This document shows positions 1 through 10,267 of a stretch of DNA of 64,000 bases, in pieces. The stretch covers positions 1 through 64,000 of the forward strand of contig NZ_SOMG01000003.1 of NCBI RefSeq assembly GCF_004402045.1, in the 5' to 3' direction. How positions within the stretch are numbered: the first letter of the stretch is position 1; each line of letters starts with the position of its first letter. The notes below the pieces were generated by a model. That model did no database searches. It saw only the letters and a list, made by a program, of their open reading frames with translations, and was not told the origin of the DNA. Source of the stretch: Lelliottia nimipressuralis. Lineage in GTDB: Bacteria; Pseudomonadota; Gammaproteobacteria; Enterobacterales; Enterobacteriaceae. The position numbers were made by a program, and so were the translations under genes.

Positions 1-74
1 CTCAGAAGTGAAACGCCGTAGCGCCGATGGTAGTGTGGGGTCTCCCCATGTGAGAGTAGGGAACTGCCAGGCAT
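1..74 (+). rRNA. rrfD: 5S rRNA, 3' part (rrnD-type operon)
   Basis: The first 74 bases are the 3' two thirds of a 5S rRNA whose beginning lies outside the window. The sequence matches the second, complete 5S copy at 204-323 base for base, apart from one G/A change near the 3' end. The mature end is placed at the closing GGCAT. The order 5S, tRNA-Thr, 5S is that of E. coli rrnD. Confidence 0.95.
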
Positions 75-86
75 CAAATTTAGCGT

Positions 87-162
87 GCTGATATGGCTCA
101 GTTGGTAGAGCGCACCCTTGGTAAGGGTGAGGTCCCCAGTTCGACTCTGGGTATCAGCACCA
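87..162 (+). tRNA. thrV: tRNA-Thr (anticodon GGT)
   Basis: A 76-nt cloverleaf with a 7-bp acceptor stem (GCTGATA paired with TATCAGC), D-loop, anticodon loop TTGGTAA and T-loop TTCGACT. The CCA end is encoded. The anticodon GGT at 120-122 reads ACC threonine codons. It lies between two 5S genes and is expected to be processed from the rRNA transcript, as thrV is in E. coli rrnD. Confidence 0.97.
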
Positions 163-203
163 CTTTATACTTAGGTTAAAGTTCGGCAAGAAGTAAAAGA
201 ATT

Positions 204-323
204 TGTCTGGCGGCTTTAGCGCGGTGGTCCCACCTGACCCCATGCCGAACTCAGAAGTGAAACGCCGTAGCGCCGATGGTAGTGTGGGGTCTCCCCATGT
301 GAGAGTAGGGAACTGCCAGACAT
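204..323 (+). rRNA. rrfF: second 5S rRNA of the operon
   Basis: A complete 120-nt 5S rRNA whose ends pair as helix I (TGTCTGGC with GCCAGACA). It corresponds to the extra 5S (rrfF) of E. coli rrnD. Position 3 is T and pairs with an A near the 3' end, where the first 5S copy has a G. Confidence 0.96.
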
Positions 324-334
324 CAAATAAGAAG

Positions 335-364
335 AACCCCGTACCGTAAGGTGCGGGGTTTTTT
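335..364 (+). terminator. rRNA operon terminator
   Basis: AACCCCGTACC, a GTAA loop and GGTGCGGGGTT form a strong GC-rich stem followed by six T residues. It lies 12 bases after the second 5S and ends the rRNA transcript. Confidence 0.9.
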
Positions 365-384
365 GCTTTGTGCGGTCTGAAAAA

Positions 385-453
385 GTCGGGTGGCGGCTTC
401 GCCTTACCCGACCTACATAGCCCAGAGGCCCGGCAGGCAACGCGCCACCGGGC
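385..453. repeat. REP/BIME-type palindromic repeat pair
   Basis: Two REP-like palindromes lie side by side. The first (385-416) has the enterobacterial GTCGGGTGGCGGCTTCGCC arm and a complementary TACCCGAC arm. The second (about 424-453) is built on GCCCGG and CCGGGC. They fill the gap between the rRNA terminator and the 3' end of yhdZ. Related single REPs occur at 50559 and 63922. Confidence 0.75.
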
Positions 454-464
454 AAAACAGCAGA

Positions 465-1223
465 TTAATGAATCACCTGCGACAGGAAGGCTCGCGTACG
501 TTCTGACTTAGGATGCGCAAAGAACTCATCCGGTGGCGCCTGCTCAACAATCTCCCCACGATCCATGAAGATCACCCGGTCGGCCACGGTTCTTGCGAAT
601 CCCATTTCATGCGTCACACACAGCATAGTCATGCCGGATTGTGCCAGTCCAATCATGGTGTCCAGAACCTCCTTCACCATTTCTGGATCGAGGGCAGATG
701 TCGGTTCATCAAACAGCATAATTTTAGGTTTCATACACAGCGAGCGGGCGATAGCCACACGCTGCTGTTGGCCACCCGATATCTGGCCAGGAAATTTATT
801 GGCATGCTCTGCGATACGTACACGTTCCAGGTAATGCATTGCCAACGCTTCTGCTTCCTTTTTTGGCATTTTACGAACCCAAATCGGTGCAAGCGTACAG
901 TTCTGCAGAACGGTCAGGTGCGGAAATAGATTAAAGTGCTGAAACACCATTCCTACTTCCTGACGCACGCGTTCGATGTTGCGGATATCTTCATTCAGCT
1001 CAATACCATCAACCACAATGCGTCCTTGCTGATGTTCTTCAAGATGGTTAATACAGCGAATGGTTGTGGATTTCCCTGATCCGGAAGGGCCGCAAAGGAC
1101 GATGCGTTCTCCCTGCTTTACCTTAAGATTAATGTCTTTGAGAACATGAAACTGTCCGTACCATTTATTCACGTTTTCCAGCGTAATCATCGCGTCGGCA
1201 GGTGTCATAGTAATTTGGCTCAT
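465..1223 (-). CDS. yhdZ: amino-acid ABC transporter ATP-binding protein YhdZ
   Basis: The 252-residue ATPase of a polar-amino-acid importer (AapP/GlnQ family) works on the cytoplasmic face of the inner membrane with permeases YhdX and YhdY. Visible motifs are Walker [10 protein letters not shown] (about residue 45), the Q-loop in VFQHFNLF, the signature SGGQQQR, Walker B IMLFDEP followed by the D-loop SALD, and the switch histidine in CVTHEM. Length and sequence match E. coli YhdZ. It is the last gene of yhdWXYZ, 7 bp after yhdY. Substrate is not shown by sequence; Aap-type systems are broad L-amino-acid importers. Confidence 0.95.
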   Translation of the reverse strand: MSQITMTPADAMITLENVNKWYGQFHVLKDINLKVKQGERIVLCGPSGSGKSTTIRCINHLEEHQQGRIVVDGIELNEDIRNIERVRQEVGMVFQHFNLFPHLTVLQNCTLAPIWVRKMPKKEAEALAMHYLERVRIAEHANKFPGQISGGQQQRVAIARSLCMKPKIMLFDEPTSALDPEMVKEVLDTMIGLAQSGMTMLCVTHEMGFARTVADRVIFMDRGEIVEQAPPDEFFAHPKSERTRAFLSQVIH

Positions 1224-1230
1224 AATTTCC

Positions 1231-2337
1231 TCAGTGCGGTGTACGCCCGGTGTTAAAGCGCTTTTCCAGGTGCTGGCTGTAGCGCGACATGCTAAAACAA
1301 AAGATCCAGTAGATCAGAGCTGCAAAGACATATCCCTCGGTGGACATACCCAGCCAGACAGGGTCAACGGTTGCCTGTTGCACGCTGCTAAAGAGATCGA
1401 ACAATCCGATGATGATCACCAGGCTGGTATCTTTGAAGAGGGCAATGATCGTGTTGACCAGGCCCGGAATGACCAGTTTGAGTGCCTGGGGAAGAATGAC
1501 CAGTCCCTGCGTTTTCCAGTAGCCGAGCGCCAATGATTCCGCCGCTTCGTACTGGCCTTTAGGTAGCGCCTGCAATCCACCCCGCACAACTTCTGCGACA
1601 TAGGCGGACTGGAAGAGAATGACCCCGACCAGGGCACGGATCAGTTTGTCGATCGTTGTACCTTCTGCCATAAACAGCGGCAGCATGACCGAAGACATAA
1701 ATAGAACGGTGATAAGCGGTACGCCGCGCCAGAACTCAATGAAGATAACGGAGAGCACGCGTACGATCGGCATTTTTGAACGCCGTCCCAGGGCAAGTAA
1801 AATCCCCCATGGTAGAGCGCCGGCTATCCCCACTGAAGCGATAATCAACGTCAGCGTCAGACCGCCCCACTGGCGTGTTTCTACCCGTTCCAGCCCCAGA
1901 AAGCCGCCATACAGCAGCACCCAGACAACAATGGGATAAACCACTGCCCAGCCGGCAATGTAGAGTCCACGATGAGGCAGCTTTTTCCAGAACATGACCG
2001 CGACAGAGAGCAGGCCGATAACCAGCGCCAGGTTTATCCGCCAGCGCTGTTCGTGCGGATACAACCCATACATGAACTGACCAAAGCGCTCATGAATAAA
2101 CACCCAGCAAGCACCCGCTTTTGTACAGTCTGCTCGGGTTGATCCGACCCAGTTAGCCTGCAGGAACGCCCAGTTCAGGAGGGGGGGGATCAATTCCCAC
2201 ATCAGCCATAGACAAACAATCGTCAGGAGGCTATTACTCCAGCTGGAGAACAGATTCTTACGCGCCCAGAGAATGAAACGTCCACCTGTCGAGTTGGCAG
2301 GGCGCGAGGAGTGCGACATTATCGCTTTTGTCATCAT
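1231..2337 (-). CDS. yhdY: amino-acid ABC transporter permease YhdY
   Basis: A 368-residue inner-membrane permease of the HisM/AapM type. The N-terminal third has hydrophobic helices and a hydrophilic segment. The C-terminal half carries the conserved binding-protein-dependent permease domain with the EAA loop ([20 protein letters not shown], near residue 250), which docks onto the ATPase. It should pair with YhdX as a heterodimer. It starts 6 bp after the yhdX stop, so the two are probably translationally coupled. Length is close to E. coli YhdY (367 residues). Confidence 0.93.
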   Translation of the reverse strand: MMTKAIMSHSSRPANSTGGRFILWARKNLFSSWSNSLLTIVCLWLMWELIPPLLNWAFLQANWVGSTRADCTKAGACWVFIHERFGQFMYGLYPHEQRWRINLALVIGLLSVAVMFWKKLPHRGLYIAGWAVVYPIVVWVLLYGGFLGLERVETRQWGGLTLTLIIASVGIAGALPWGILLALGRRSKMPIVRVLSVIFIEFWRGVPLITVLFMSSVMLPLFMAEGTTIDKLIRALVGVILFQSAYVAEVVRGGLQALPKGQYEAAESLALGYWKTQGLVILPQALKLVIPGLVNTIIALFKDTSLVIIIGLFDLFSSVQQATVDPVWLGMSTEGYVFAALIYWIFCFSMSRYSQHLEKRFNTGRTPH

Positions 2338-2343
2338 AGTTCC

Positions 2344-3525
2344 TTAGCGCTCGACCAGTGCTATACGACGGTTATAAAGGTTCATCAGCAGTGAAATCAC
2401 CAGGCTGATGATCAGATAGACAGACATCGTGATGGCGATAGTTTCAATGGCTTGTCCGGTCTGGTTAAGCACGGTTCCGGCGAAGAGTGACACCATATCG
2501 GGATAACCAATGGCAGCGGCCAGCGACGAGTTTTTGACAATATTGAGATACTGGCTGGTCAGAGGGGGAATGATGACCCGTAAAGCCTGCGGAATGATGA
2601 CCTGGCGAAGCGTCACGGTATGGGGCAATCCCAGAGAGCGTGCCGCCTCGTGCTGCCCGTAAGGTACGGCCTGGATCCCTGCACGGATAATCTCAGCGAT
2701 AAACGCGGACGTATAAATCGACAGCGCCAGCGTCAGGGCTGCCAGCTCAGGAATTAATACCATCCCGCCCTGGAAGTTAAAGCCACGCAGGTGTGGGATG
2801 TCCCAGTGTAGCGCGGCCCCAAACAGCCAGTGTGCCAGGAGAGGCAGGCTAACGATCAGGACGACTGCCGTTGGCCAGGTTCTGCGAAGTTGACCGGTTT
2901 TGACCTGATGTTTGCGATTAAAACGAAATACCCCCGCAGAGAGAGCAAGCGCTATCACAATCGCGCCGATGAACGCATACGCACCTTCACCTGGCTGAGG
3001 AGAAGGAATGGATAACCCACGATTACTCAGGAAAAAAAGCTCAAACGCATCGACGGCCTGGCGAGGACCGGGAAGGTTACGCAATACGGCGAAATACCAG
3101 AAGAAGATCTGCAGCAGCGGCGGGATATTGCGGAACGTCTCGATATAAATGGTAGAAAGTTTCCGCAGGAGCCAGTTTTCAGAAAGACGCGCCAGGCCAA
3201 TAAAGAACCCCAGTATCGACGCGAAGACAATACAAAGCGCCGATACCAGCAGCGTATTCAGTAAACCGACGACGAACACGCGTCCGTAGGTGTCACCTTC
3301 CTGGTAATCAATAAGGTGCTGAACAATGCCAAACCCCGCGCTGCGATCCAAAAACGCAAAACCGGAGGTAATGCCGCGGTTATTCAGGTTGGTGATCGTG
3401 TTATGGATGAGATACACGACGATGAGAACAACCGCAACGATAGCAATAATCTGGAATAGCCAGGCGCGGACCGCGGGATGAGAAAAGGATAGCGATCCTT
3501 TTACGGCTGAGCGGCGATGGGACAT
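2344..3525 (-). CDS. yhdX: amino-acid ABC transporter permease YhdX
   Basis: A 393-residue permease of the HisM/AapQ type with several membrane spans and a long central insertion (about residues 140-230). The EAA loop EIIRAGIQAVPYGQHEAARS docks onto the ATPase. It is the first of the two permease genes after the binding-protein gene yhdW. It is separated from yhdW by a 67-bp spacer with an RNA hairpin that could lower permease expression relative to the binding protein. It corresponds to E. coli YhdX. Confidence 0.93.
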   Translation of the reverse strand: MSHRRSAVKGSLSFSHPAVRAWLFQIIAIVAVVLIVVYLIHNTITNLNNRGITSGFAFLDRSAGFGIVQHLIDYQEGDTYGRVFVVGLLNTLLVSALCIVFASILGFFIGLARLSENWLLRKLSTIYIETFRNIPPLLQIFFWYFAVLRNLPGPRQAVDAFELFFLSNRGLSIPSPQPGEGAYAFIGAIVIALALSAGVFRFNRKHQVKTGQLRRTWPTAVVLIVSLPLLAHWLFGAALHWDIPHLRGFNFQGGMVLIPELAALTLALSIYTSAFIAEIIRAGIQAVPYGQHEAARSLGLPHTVTLRQVIIPQALRVIIPPLTSQYLNIVKNSSLAAAIGYPDMVSLFAGTVLNQTGQAIETIAITMSVYLIISLVISLLMNLYNRRIALVER

Positions 3526-3556
3526 AAAGAAACCTCAGTAACCATGACTCTGGAGT

Positions 3557-3578
3557 GGGCACTGCCTGAGCAGTGCCC
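3557..3578 (-). other. intra-operon hairpin between yhdW and yhdX
   Basis: A perfect 9-bp stem (GGGCACTGC with GCAGTGCCC) and a CTGA loop lie between the yhdW stop and the yhdX start. There is no following T-run on the minus strand, so an mRNA-stabilising or partial-termination role is more likely than full termination. Such hairpins are common after binding-protein genes in ABC operons. Function is inferred. Confidence 0.6.
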
Positions 3579-3592
3579 GTTACAGCTATGAC

Positions 3593-4618
3593 TTAACGTA
3601 CTGGTGGCGCGTACTGAATACCGCCGTTGTTCCAGAGATTGTTCTGGCCGCGTTTGATCTTCAGCGGGCTTTCCGATCCCACGTTGCGCTCAAAGATCTC
3701 AGAGTAGTTGCCCACCTGTTTGATGATGTTGTAAGCCCACTTGTTATCCAGCTTCAGATCCTTGCCGAAATCACCTTCTTTACCGAGCAGGTGTGCCATG
3801 TCCGGGTTGGATGGTTTAGCGGCTTTCTCATCAACGTTTTTCGAGTTAATGCCCATCTCTTCTGCGTTCAGCATGGCAAACAGCGTCCAGCGAACAATGG
3901 AGAACCAGTCTTCATCGCCACGGCGCACCACGGGGCCGAGAGGTTCTTTGGAGATCACTTCAGGCAGGACAATCCACTCTGCCGGGTTGCTCAGCTTAAT
4001 ACGTAAGGCATACAACTGTGACTGGTCAGAGGCCAGCGTGTCACAACGGCCGGATTCCAGCGCTTTAGCGGATTCATCCGAGCGGTCGAATGTCACAGGA
4101 GTGTATTTCATGTTATTTGCTTTGAAATAATCCGCGACGTTCAGTTCGGTATCGGTGCCTGCCTGGATACAAACGGTGGCTCCATCCAGTTCTTTGGCGC
4201 TTTTCAGACCGGCTTTATTGTGGGTCAGGAAACCGATGCCGTCATAATAGGTCACGCCGGTAAAAGACATCCCCATGCCTGCATCACGCGAGGAGGTCCA
4301 GGTGGTATTACGGGAGAGCATGTCAACCTCGCCGGACTGCAGCGCCGTAAAACGTTCTTTCGCCGTCAGCGGGGTATATTTTACTTTGCTGTCATCACCA
4401 AAAACGGCGGCAGCGACGCCACGGCAGACGTCCACATCAATACCGGTAAATTTGCCGTTCGCATCGGCGTAAGAGAAGCCAGGCAAACCATCACTGATAC
4501 CACATTGAACAAAACCTTTCTTTTTAACGGCATCCAGTGTCGTTCCCGCATGGGCTTGACCGGCTACGGCAAACAACATGCCTGCAGCGGCCAGGCTGGC
4601 TATCATCGTCTTTTTCAT
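3593..4618 (-). CDS. yhdW: periplasmic amino-acid-binding protein YhdW
   Basis: A 341-residue substrate-binding protein (family 3, AapJ-like) for the YhdXYZ importer. The N-terminus is a Sec signal peptide (MKKTMIASLAAAGMLFAVAG, then cleavage after AHA). The mature protein starts GTTLDAVKKKGFVQCGISDG, typical of AapJ homologues, and contains the family segment GIDVDVCRGVAAAVFGD. The frame is intact and full length. It is first in the operon, and its promoter must lie in the AT-rich 440 bp upstream. Confidence 0.93.
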   Translation of the reverse strand: MKKTMIASLAAAGMLFAVAGQAHAGTTLDAVKKKGFVQCGISDGLPGFSYADANGKFTGIDVDVCRGVAAAVFGDDSKVKYTPLTAKERFTALQSGEVDMLSRNTTWTSSRDAGMGMSFTGVTYYDGIGFLTHNKAGLKSAKELDGATVCIQAGTDTELNVADYFKANNMKYTPVTFDRSDESAKALESGRCDTLASDQSQLYALRIKLSNPAEWIVLPEVISKEPLGPVVRRGDEDWFSIVRWTLFAMLNAEEMGINSKNVDEKAAKPSNPDMAHLLGKEGDFGKDLKLDNKWAYNIIKQVGNYSEIFERNVGSESPLKIKRGQNNLWNNGGIQYAPPVR

Positions 4619-5057
4619 AATGCATCCTGTGTGGCGAAATTTATCGTTATAGAGGCGTTTTTAAACGCTTTACCTGTCTGTGGCTTTGGCCAACGTTTAT
4701 AAAGCAAACGTAATGCCAGTTTTGCGTTCGACAAAATAAGTGATGATTGAACGCTTAATGCTGAGTGTAGACAGGCTTAAATAAAACGAGCGCCCCGAAA
4801 CGGTGCGAAATTACAACCTGTGCCACAAATCGGAGCAAAAGTTTTAAGGACAGCCAGAGGAAAAGAGAGGATAGTTTCCAGAGTGAATATTGGCAGAGTA
4901 TTCAATAGTATTAATGTGTGAAAATCATCACGATAGAATATGAAATTTAAAGGAGTATACGAAAAAGATGTGACTGGCTTCTGGCTAAAATTAATTAGGT
5001 GAATAATTACGGGGCTATTTTTTTACTTATTTGAAAATCCTGCACTCATTAAAAGCA
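4619..5057. other. AT-rich non-coding gap upstream of yhdW
   Basis: About 440 bp without a supportable gene. The part near 4619-4800 should hold the yhdW promoter and leader. The rest (4850-5050) is strongly AT-rich, without long open frames or obvious repeats. No operator could be assigned with confidence. Confidence 0.6.
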
Positions 5058-5083
5058 AAAGCGCGGCCAGAGCCGCGCTTTCT
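5058..5083 (-). terminator. yhdV terminator
   Basis: A perfect 10-bp stem AAAGCGCGGC/GCCGCGCTTT with a 4-base loop lies 9 bases past the yhdV stop. On the minus strand it is followed by a T-rich tract (TTTTGCTTTT). Confidence 0.85.
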
Positions 5084-5092
5084 TAACAGATT

Positions 5093-5314
5093 TTACTTGG
5101 TCAGGGCAACGATACCCAGCGTCAAACCCGCCACTGCGGCAGCACCGCCGGCGATAGCACCCGCTGTCTCCCAGTTATCCTGGGTGGTGCCTTTCATACA
5201 GGTATTGGTATGAACCAGTCGGCCCTGGTCGTCGTAAACCGGTACACATGGAGAGTCGTGCGCGCAACCAGCAAGCAGCGCAGCGAGTAGTGCAACGGAA
5301 ATGAATCTTTTCAT
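5093..5314 (-). CDS. yhdV: small lipoprotein YhdV
   Basis: A 73-residue predicted lipoprotein with a signal peptide ending in the lipobox LLAGC, so Cys17 is the lipidated residue. After a short polar segment with two further Cys residues there is a Gly/Ala-rich hydrophobic C-terminal stretch (AGAIAGGAAAVAGL) that could insert in a membrane, as in glycine-zipper proteins. It matches E. coli YhdV closely. Its function is unknown. It has its own terminator and stands alone between yhdW and acrF. Confidence 0.9.
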   Translation of the reverse strand: MKRFISVALLAALLAGCAHDSPCVPVYDDQGRLVHTNTCMKGTTQDNWETAGAIAGGAAAVAGLTLGIVALTK

Positions 5315-5583
5315 GATGTTACCTCAGTATTATTTCTCGTCCGTTATAAAGCCAGGAGGGCTATTAACGAACTGGAGGTTATTTTACCACCGGGGTAAGT
5401 CCTCGTTACACGAGGAATAATCTCAAATTATGTAGTTTGTAAAAATCGTGGAGAAAAATCGGTTTGAGGATGAATTAATGGAGAAATTATGAAGCGGCGA
5501 GAGGCTGTTTTTACTTAACGCAAACCATCATGTTTTTAACACTGCTTTTATGTAATGTCTAATTCATTGTTTATGTTAAAAAT

Positions 5584-5607
5584 AAAAAAGGCACCAGCGG
5601 TGCCTTT
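5584..5607 (-). terminator. acrEF terminator
   Basis: AAAGGCACC, an AGC loop and GGTGCCTTT form a 9-bp stem 11 bases past the acrF stop, with an A-run on the plus strand that is a T-run in the transcript. The rest of the yhdV-acrF gap (5315-5583) is AT-rich and shows nothing else definite beyond the presumed yhdV promoter. Confidence 0.88.
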
Positions 5608-5617
5608 CAGGGAAACA

Positions 5618-8600
5618 TTAATCCTTATGGTTTGTAAACCGTCGCCGGACAACCACAAAGAAGACGGGCACGAAGAAAATCGCCAGAAGCGTTGCGGAAA
5701 GCATCCCCCCCATAACGCCCGTACCAACGGCGTTTTGCGCGCCGCTCCCGGCCCCGGTGCTGATCACAAGCGGCATGACGCCAAGAATAAAGGCCAGGGA
5801 CGTCATCAGGAGCGGGCGAAGGCGCATCCTCGAGGCTTCCAGCGTGGCCTCAATAATGCCTTTACCTTCTTTATCCATCAGGTCCTTAGCAAATTCGACG
5901 ATCAGGATGGCGTTTTTCGCCGATAAACCAATCGTCGTCAGCAGGCCGACCTGGAAATAGACGTCATTATTTAACCCGCGCAGCGATGCTGCGAGAAGCG
6001 CCCCGATGACGCCCAGCGGTACAACCAGCATGACAGAGAACGGAATGGACCAGCTTTCATACAGGGCTGCGAGACACAGGAACACCACGATCAGTGAGAT
6101 GGCGTACAGTGCAGGCGCCTGGTTACCCGAAAGCCGCTCCTGATAAGACATTCCTGTCCAGTCATAGCCGATGCCGGAAGGCAGTTTTGCCGCGAGGTTT
6201 TCCATCATGACCATTGCCTCACCGGTACTTTTTCCAGGAGCTGATTCACCGAGGATTTCCATTGATGGCATTCCGTTGTAGCGCTCCAGGCGAGGTGAAC
6301 CATAAACCCAGTGAGCGTTGCTAAAGGCTGAGAACGGGACCATTTCCCCATTCGCGCTGCGCACGTACAGGTTATTAATATCCCCCGGCAACATACGGAA
6401 TTTTGCGTCGGCCTGTACGTAGACCTTTTTCACTCGCCCATGATCGATAAAGTCGTTCACATAGGTGCCACCTAAGGCCGTCGAAATCGTCTGGTTGACG
6501 TCAGAAATACTGACCCCCAGCGCCTGTGCTTTCTCCTGGTCGACATCAAGCTTGAACTGAGGGGTATCTTCAAGACCGTTAGGACGCATGCGAACCAGAA
6601 GGTCAGGGTGCTCTTTCACCATCCCGAGCAGTTGGTTTCGCGCCTGAGTCAACTGGGTATGCCCCAGGTTAGCCTGGTCAATCAACTCAAAGTCGAAGCC
6701 CGTAGCGGTACCCAGCTCAATAATTGCTGGCAGGTTAAACGGGAACACGAGGCCATCTTTAATCTGACTGAAGGCTTTCGTCGCGCGACCGACAATGGCC
6801 CCGACGCCATTTTTCTCGCCCGGGCGTTCCTCCCAGGGCTTCAGGCTGACGAAGGCAATACCGGCGTTCTGACCCTGGCCGCTAAAGCTAAAGCCGTTAA
6901 CGGTAAAAACAGATTCAACGTTCGCCTTTTCGTTGTTCAGATAGTAGTCCTGAACCTGGTCGAGCACCTGCTGAGTCCTCGTCTGGGTTGCACCCGCCGG
7001 GAGTTGAACCATCGTCATAAAAACGCCCTGATCCTCTTCGGGCAGGAAGGAGGTGGGCAAGCGAAGGAAGAGCACTGCCATCCCACCGACGATAATGACG
7101 TACACCACCAGATAGCGGCCGGTCTTACGTAAAATACCGCTTACGCTATTGCTATAGTGCTCCACGCTCCTATCAAAAAGCGCATTAAACCAGCCAAAGA
7201 AGCCACCCTTCTTCTCGTGACGATCGTGGGATATGGGCTTGAGCAGCGTTGCACAGAGTGCTGGCGTCAGGATCAGCGCAACCAGTACGGACAGCGCCAT
7301 GGCGGAAACGATAGTCAGCGAGAACTGGCGATAGATCGCCCCCGTCGAACCGCCAAAAAAGGCCATTGGAATAAAGACCGCCGAGAGCACCATGGCGATC
7401 CCCACCAGTGCGCCCTGGATCTGCTCCATCGACTTTTGCGTGGCCTCTTTCGGCGGCAGGTTGTCCTCGACCATGACGCGTTCAACGTTCTCAACCACCA
7501 CGATAGCATCATCGACCAGCAGGCCTATCGCCAGCACCATGCCGAACATCGTCAGGGTATTGATAGAGAAACCGAACGCCGCCAGAACCGCGAAGGTACC
7601 CAGCAGAACGACCGGCACCGCGATAGTCGGGATGAGCGTCGCCCGCAGGTTTTGCAGGAACAGGTACATGACCAGGAAGACGAGAATGATCGCTTCAAAC
7701 AGGGTCTTCACCACTTCGTGGATGGAGATTTTCACAAATGGCGTTGTGTCATAGGGGTAGACAACTTTCAGCCCCTGTGGGAAGAACTGCTGCAGTTGCG
7801 CCAGTTTGCTCTTGATGGCTGCCGCGGTGTCCAGCGCATTTGCCCCGGTTGCCAGCTTAATCCCCAGACCGGTTGCCGCCTGCCCGTTGATTTTAGTGAC
7901 CATGTTGTAGTTTTCGCCACCCAACTCAATACGAGCCACATCCTTCAGATGCACCATCGAGCCGTCCTGATTCACCTTAAGCGTCACGCGGCCAAACTCT
8001 TCCGGTGATTTCAGGCGGGTTTGTGCGATGATCGAGGAATTGAGCTGCTGTCCGGGAATGGACGGCGTTCCACCCAACTGGCCTGCCGCTATCTGGTCAT
8101 TCTGCGTTTTCAGCTGGTTGATAATATCCAGCGGAGTCAGCTGGTATTTGTTCATCGCGTTGCTGTCGAGCCAGATACGCATCGCATACTGAGCCCCAAA
8201 CAGCTGAACGTCACCGACGCCAGACGTTCGGCTGATGGTATCTTTGACGTTCGAAGCGACATAGTCGGAGATGTCATTCTGTGAGAGGTTCTTGTTGTCT
8301 GAAACAAAACCTGCGACCAGCAGGAAGCTGCTACTGGATTTCTCCACGCCAATCCCTTGCTGCTGAACCTCTTGCGGCAGCAGCGGCATGGCGAGCTGCA
8401 GCTTGTTCTGAACCTGCACCTGGGCGATATCCGGATCGGTTCCTGACTCGAAGGTCAGGGTGATGGTGACGTTACCTGCTGAATCGCTGGTGGAGGACAT
8501 ATACATCAGGTTATCGATACCGTTCATGTTCTGTTCGATAACCTGGGTCACGGTATCCTGCACCGTTTGAGCATCCGCACCCGGGTAGGTAGCGGATATT

Positions 8601-8731
8601 GCCACCGCGGGAGGCGCAATGGTCGGATACTGTGCGACGGGAAGTTTGAGAATGGCCAGCCCGCCTGCAATCATTAAAATGATGGCAAGTACCCAGGCGA
8701 AAACCGGTCTCTGAATAAAGAAATTAGCCAT
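5618..8731 (-). CDS. acrF: RND multidrug efflux pump AcrF
   Basis: A 1037-residue inner-membrane RND transporter (HAE1 family) that exports drugs, bile salts and dyes by proton antiport through AcrE and TolC. It starts with the family signature [19 protein letters not shown]4 carries the proton-relay Asp pair in [17 protein letters not shown] (about residues 400-416), and the TM10 lysine is in [17 protein letters not shown]. Two large periplasmic loops follow TM1 and TM7. Length is close to E. coli AcrF (1034). It lies 11 bp downstream of acrE. AcrB and AcrD are close paralogues, but the acrS-acrE-acrF-yhdV synteny supports AcrF. Confidence 0.95.
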   Translation of the reverse strand: MANFFIQRPVFAWVLAIILMIAGGLAILKLPVAQYPTIAPPAVAISATYPGADAQTVQDTVTQVIEQNMNGIDNLMYMSSTSDSAGNVTITLTFESGTDPDIAQVQVQNKLQLAMPLLPQEVQQQGIGVEKSSSSFLLVAGFVSDNKNLSQNDISDYVASNVKDTISRTSGVGDVQLFGAQYAMRIWLDSNAMNKYQLTPLDIINQLKTQNDQIAAGQLGGTPSIPGQQLNSSIIAQTRLKSPEEFGRVTLKVNQDGSMVHLKDVARIELGGENYNMVTKINGQAATGLGIKLATGANALDTAAAIKSKLAQLQQFFPQGLKVVYPYDTTPFVKISIHEVVKTLFEAIILVFLVMYLFLQNLRATLIPTIAVPVVLLGTFAVLAAFGFSINTLTMFGMVLAIGLLVDDAIVVVENVERVMVEDNLPPKEATQKSMEQIQGALVGIAMVLSAVFIPMAFFGGSTGAIYRQFSLTIVSAMALSVLVALILTPALCATLLKPISHDRHEKKGGFFGWFNALFDRSVEHYSNSVSGILRKTGRYLVVYVIIVGGMAVLFLRLPTSFLPEEDQGVFMTMVQLPAGATQTRTQQVLDQVQDYYLNNEKANVESVFTVNGFSFSGQGQNAGIAFVSLKPWEERPGEKNGVGAIVGRATKAFSQIKDGLVFPFNLPAIIELGTATGFDFELIDQANLGHTQLTQARNQLLGMVKEHPDLLVRMRPNGLEDTPQFKLDVDQEKAQALGVSISDVNQTISTALGGTYVNDFIDHGRVKKVYVQADAKFRMLPGDINNLYVRSANGEMVPFSAFSNAHWVYGSPRLERYNGMPSMEILGESAPGKSTGEAMVMMENLAAKLPSGIGYDWTGMSYQERLSGNQAPALYAISLIVVFLCLAALYESWSIPFSVMLVVPLGVIGALLAASLRGLNNDVYFQVGLLTTIGLSAKNAILIVEFAKDLMDKEGKGIIEATLEASRMRLRPLLMTSLAFILGVMPLVISTGAGSGAQNAVGTGVMGGMLSATLLAIFFVPVFFVVVRRRFTNHKD

Positions 8732-8742
8732 GTCGTCGTCCC

Positions 8743-9879
8743 TTAACTGGCTGGCGCTGTGGAGGCATCAGGCGTGGCGACGACGGTTGTCCCCGGTCTA
8801 ACTTTCTGTAACCCGCTGACAATGACGCGATCGCCGTTTTTGAGCCCTTCCGTCACCAGCCAGCGATCGCCAATCGCCTGAGGGGCGACGACGGTACGCG
8901 ACTCAACCTGGTTTTTATCATTCACCACCAGAACGGTTGCATCGCCTCGCGGCGTACGTGTTACCCCTTGCTGTGGAACCAGAATCGCATCCGGCTGCGT
9001 GCCCTCATCAATGCGTGCGCGAACAAACATGCCGGGTAGCAACAGATGTTGAGGATTCGGGAAAATGGCGCGCAGGGTAATTGAGCCGGTACTTTCATCG
9101 ACCGTGACGTCAGAGAACTGCAATGTGCCTTTCAGCGGATAGGGCTGACCATTTTCCATCAGCAGCTCAACGGTGCTGGCGGTATCGCCTTTTTGCAGAC
9201 TCGTCTGTTTCAGACGCAAAAAATCATTACTGGACTGGGTGACATCGACATACATCGGATCAAGCTGCTGGACCGTTGCCAGCGCAGCAGCCTGGCCGTT
9301 CGTGACGAGTGCCCCTTCGGTCACACTGGATTTACCGATGCGGCCATCGACAGGAGACGTCACTTTGGTATAGGCAAGATTGATACGCGCACTTTCAACG
9401 CCGGCTTTTGCGGCAACGACGCTGGCATTTGCCTGCTGCGCCGTGGCCACGGCCTGGTCATACTCTTGCTTACTGACATACTGTGTTCCCACCAGCGGGA
9501 GATAACGTTTCACCGTCAGGTGCGCAATACTGGCCGCCGCCTGTGCTTTCGCCAGCTCGCCTTTTGCGCTGTCATAGGTCGCCTGATAGGTCGCAGGATC
9601 AATCTGGTAGAGTGACTGCCCCGCTTTTACATCGCTACCTTCCGCGAAGTTACGACGCAGGATTATGCCGCTAACCTGAGGACGAACCTCCGCAACCCGA
9701 AATGCATCTGTTCTGCCCGGGAGTTCAGTTGTGACTGCCAGAGGCGCGCTTTTCACGATGTGCACGCTGACCTGAGGCGCCTGCGGGGGTTGCTGTTTTT
9801 CCTGACCATCGCATCCAGTGAGCAGTATCGCGGTGACAATGAAACCGGATAAGGGTAAGCGTCTGAAATAATTCGTCAT
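8743..9879 (-). CDS. acrE: RND efflux periplasmic adaptor AcrE
   Basis: A 378-residue membrane-fusion lipoprotein that links AcrF to TolC. The signal peptide ends in the lipobox LLTGC. Then come the first biotinyl-lipoyl half ([20 protein letters not shown]), an alpha-helical hairpin (about residues 95-165), the second lipoyl half ([20 protein letters not shown]), and beta-barrel and membrane-proximal domains. It is slightly shorter than E. coli AcrE (385). It is the first gene of acrEF, divergent from acrS, which is expected to repress it. Confidence 0.94.
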   Translation of the reverse strand: MTNYFRRLPLSGFIVTAILLTGCDGQEKQQPPQAPQVSVHIVKSAPLAVTTELPGRTDAFRVAEVRPQVSGIILRRNFAEGSDVKAGQSLYQIDPATYQATYDSAKGELAKAQAAASIAHLTVKRYLPLVGTQYVSKQEYDQAVATAQQANASVVAAKAGVESARINLAYTKVTSPVDGRIGKSSVTEGALVTNGQAAALATVQQLDPMYVDVTQSSNDFLRLKQTSLQKGDTASTVELLMENGQPYPLKGTLQFSDVTVDESTGSITLRAIFPNPQHLLLPGMFVRARIDEGTQPDAILVPQQGVTRTPRGDATVLVVNDKNQVESRTVVAPQAIGDRWLVTEGLKNGDRVIVSGLQKVRPGTTVVATPDASTAPAS

Positions 9880-10267
9880 TGCTGTTCCTTTAAATACCCA
9901 TTAACCGATATATTCCGTGAACCGGTAGCTGGGACAGAGGGATAAAAAATAAAATGTAGCTGCGTATAATAATGAGGGTATTTAATGTTCTTTAATTTAT
10001 AAGTGCGAATGACCAGGCCGGAAAGAAAAATCAGAATCGGTCCCGGAACTTTCAGCGGTATACTTCTGGCATATTAATCAGGTAAGCAGGGTTTAATGTT
10101 ATCTAGCTATTCACCTCATGAATTTATTTGCTTTGATGTATTTGTAATAATTATAAATTATGTGCGTTGACTTTTTTTGTGCAAAATTAAAACGGATTTT
10201 GATGAATACTTTCATTTCCATGAACGCAGTAATACCTTTAAACCTTGTGCATAACGAGTAGTTGTCT
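9880..10267. promoter_or_regulatory. acrE-acrS divergent control region
   Basis: This 388-bp gap separates the acrEF operon from its divergent regulator gene and must hold both promoters. It becomes very AT-rich from about 10090 to 10250. I looked for a palindrome like the E. coli AcrR operator and did not find a convincing one. No -10/-35 pair could be chosen with confidence. Confidence 0.5.

Noticed and set aside
7157-8008. 283-codon open frame on the plus strand inside acrF
   Set aside because: It is antisense to acrF, with low-complexity basic composition and no start signal.
10262-10267. TTG at 10262 as the acrS start
   Set aside because: The ATG two codons later gives the family N-terminus; TTG would add Met-Ser without support.
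9880-10267. AcrR-like operator between acrE and acrS
   Set aside because: Partial half-site-like stretches near 10135 do not form a palindrome of the expected spacing.
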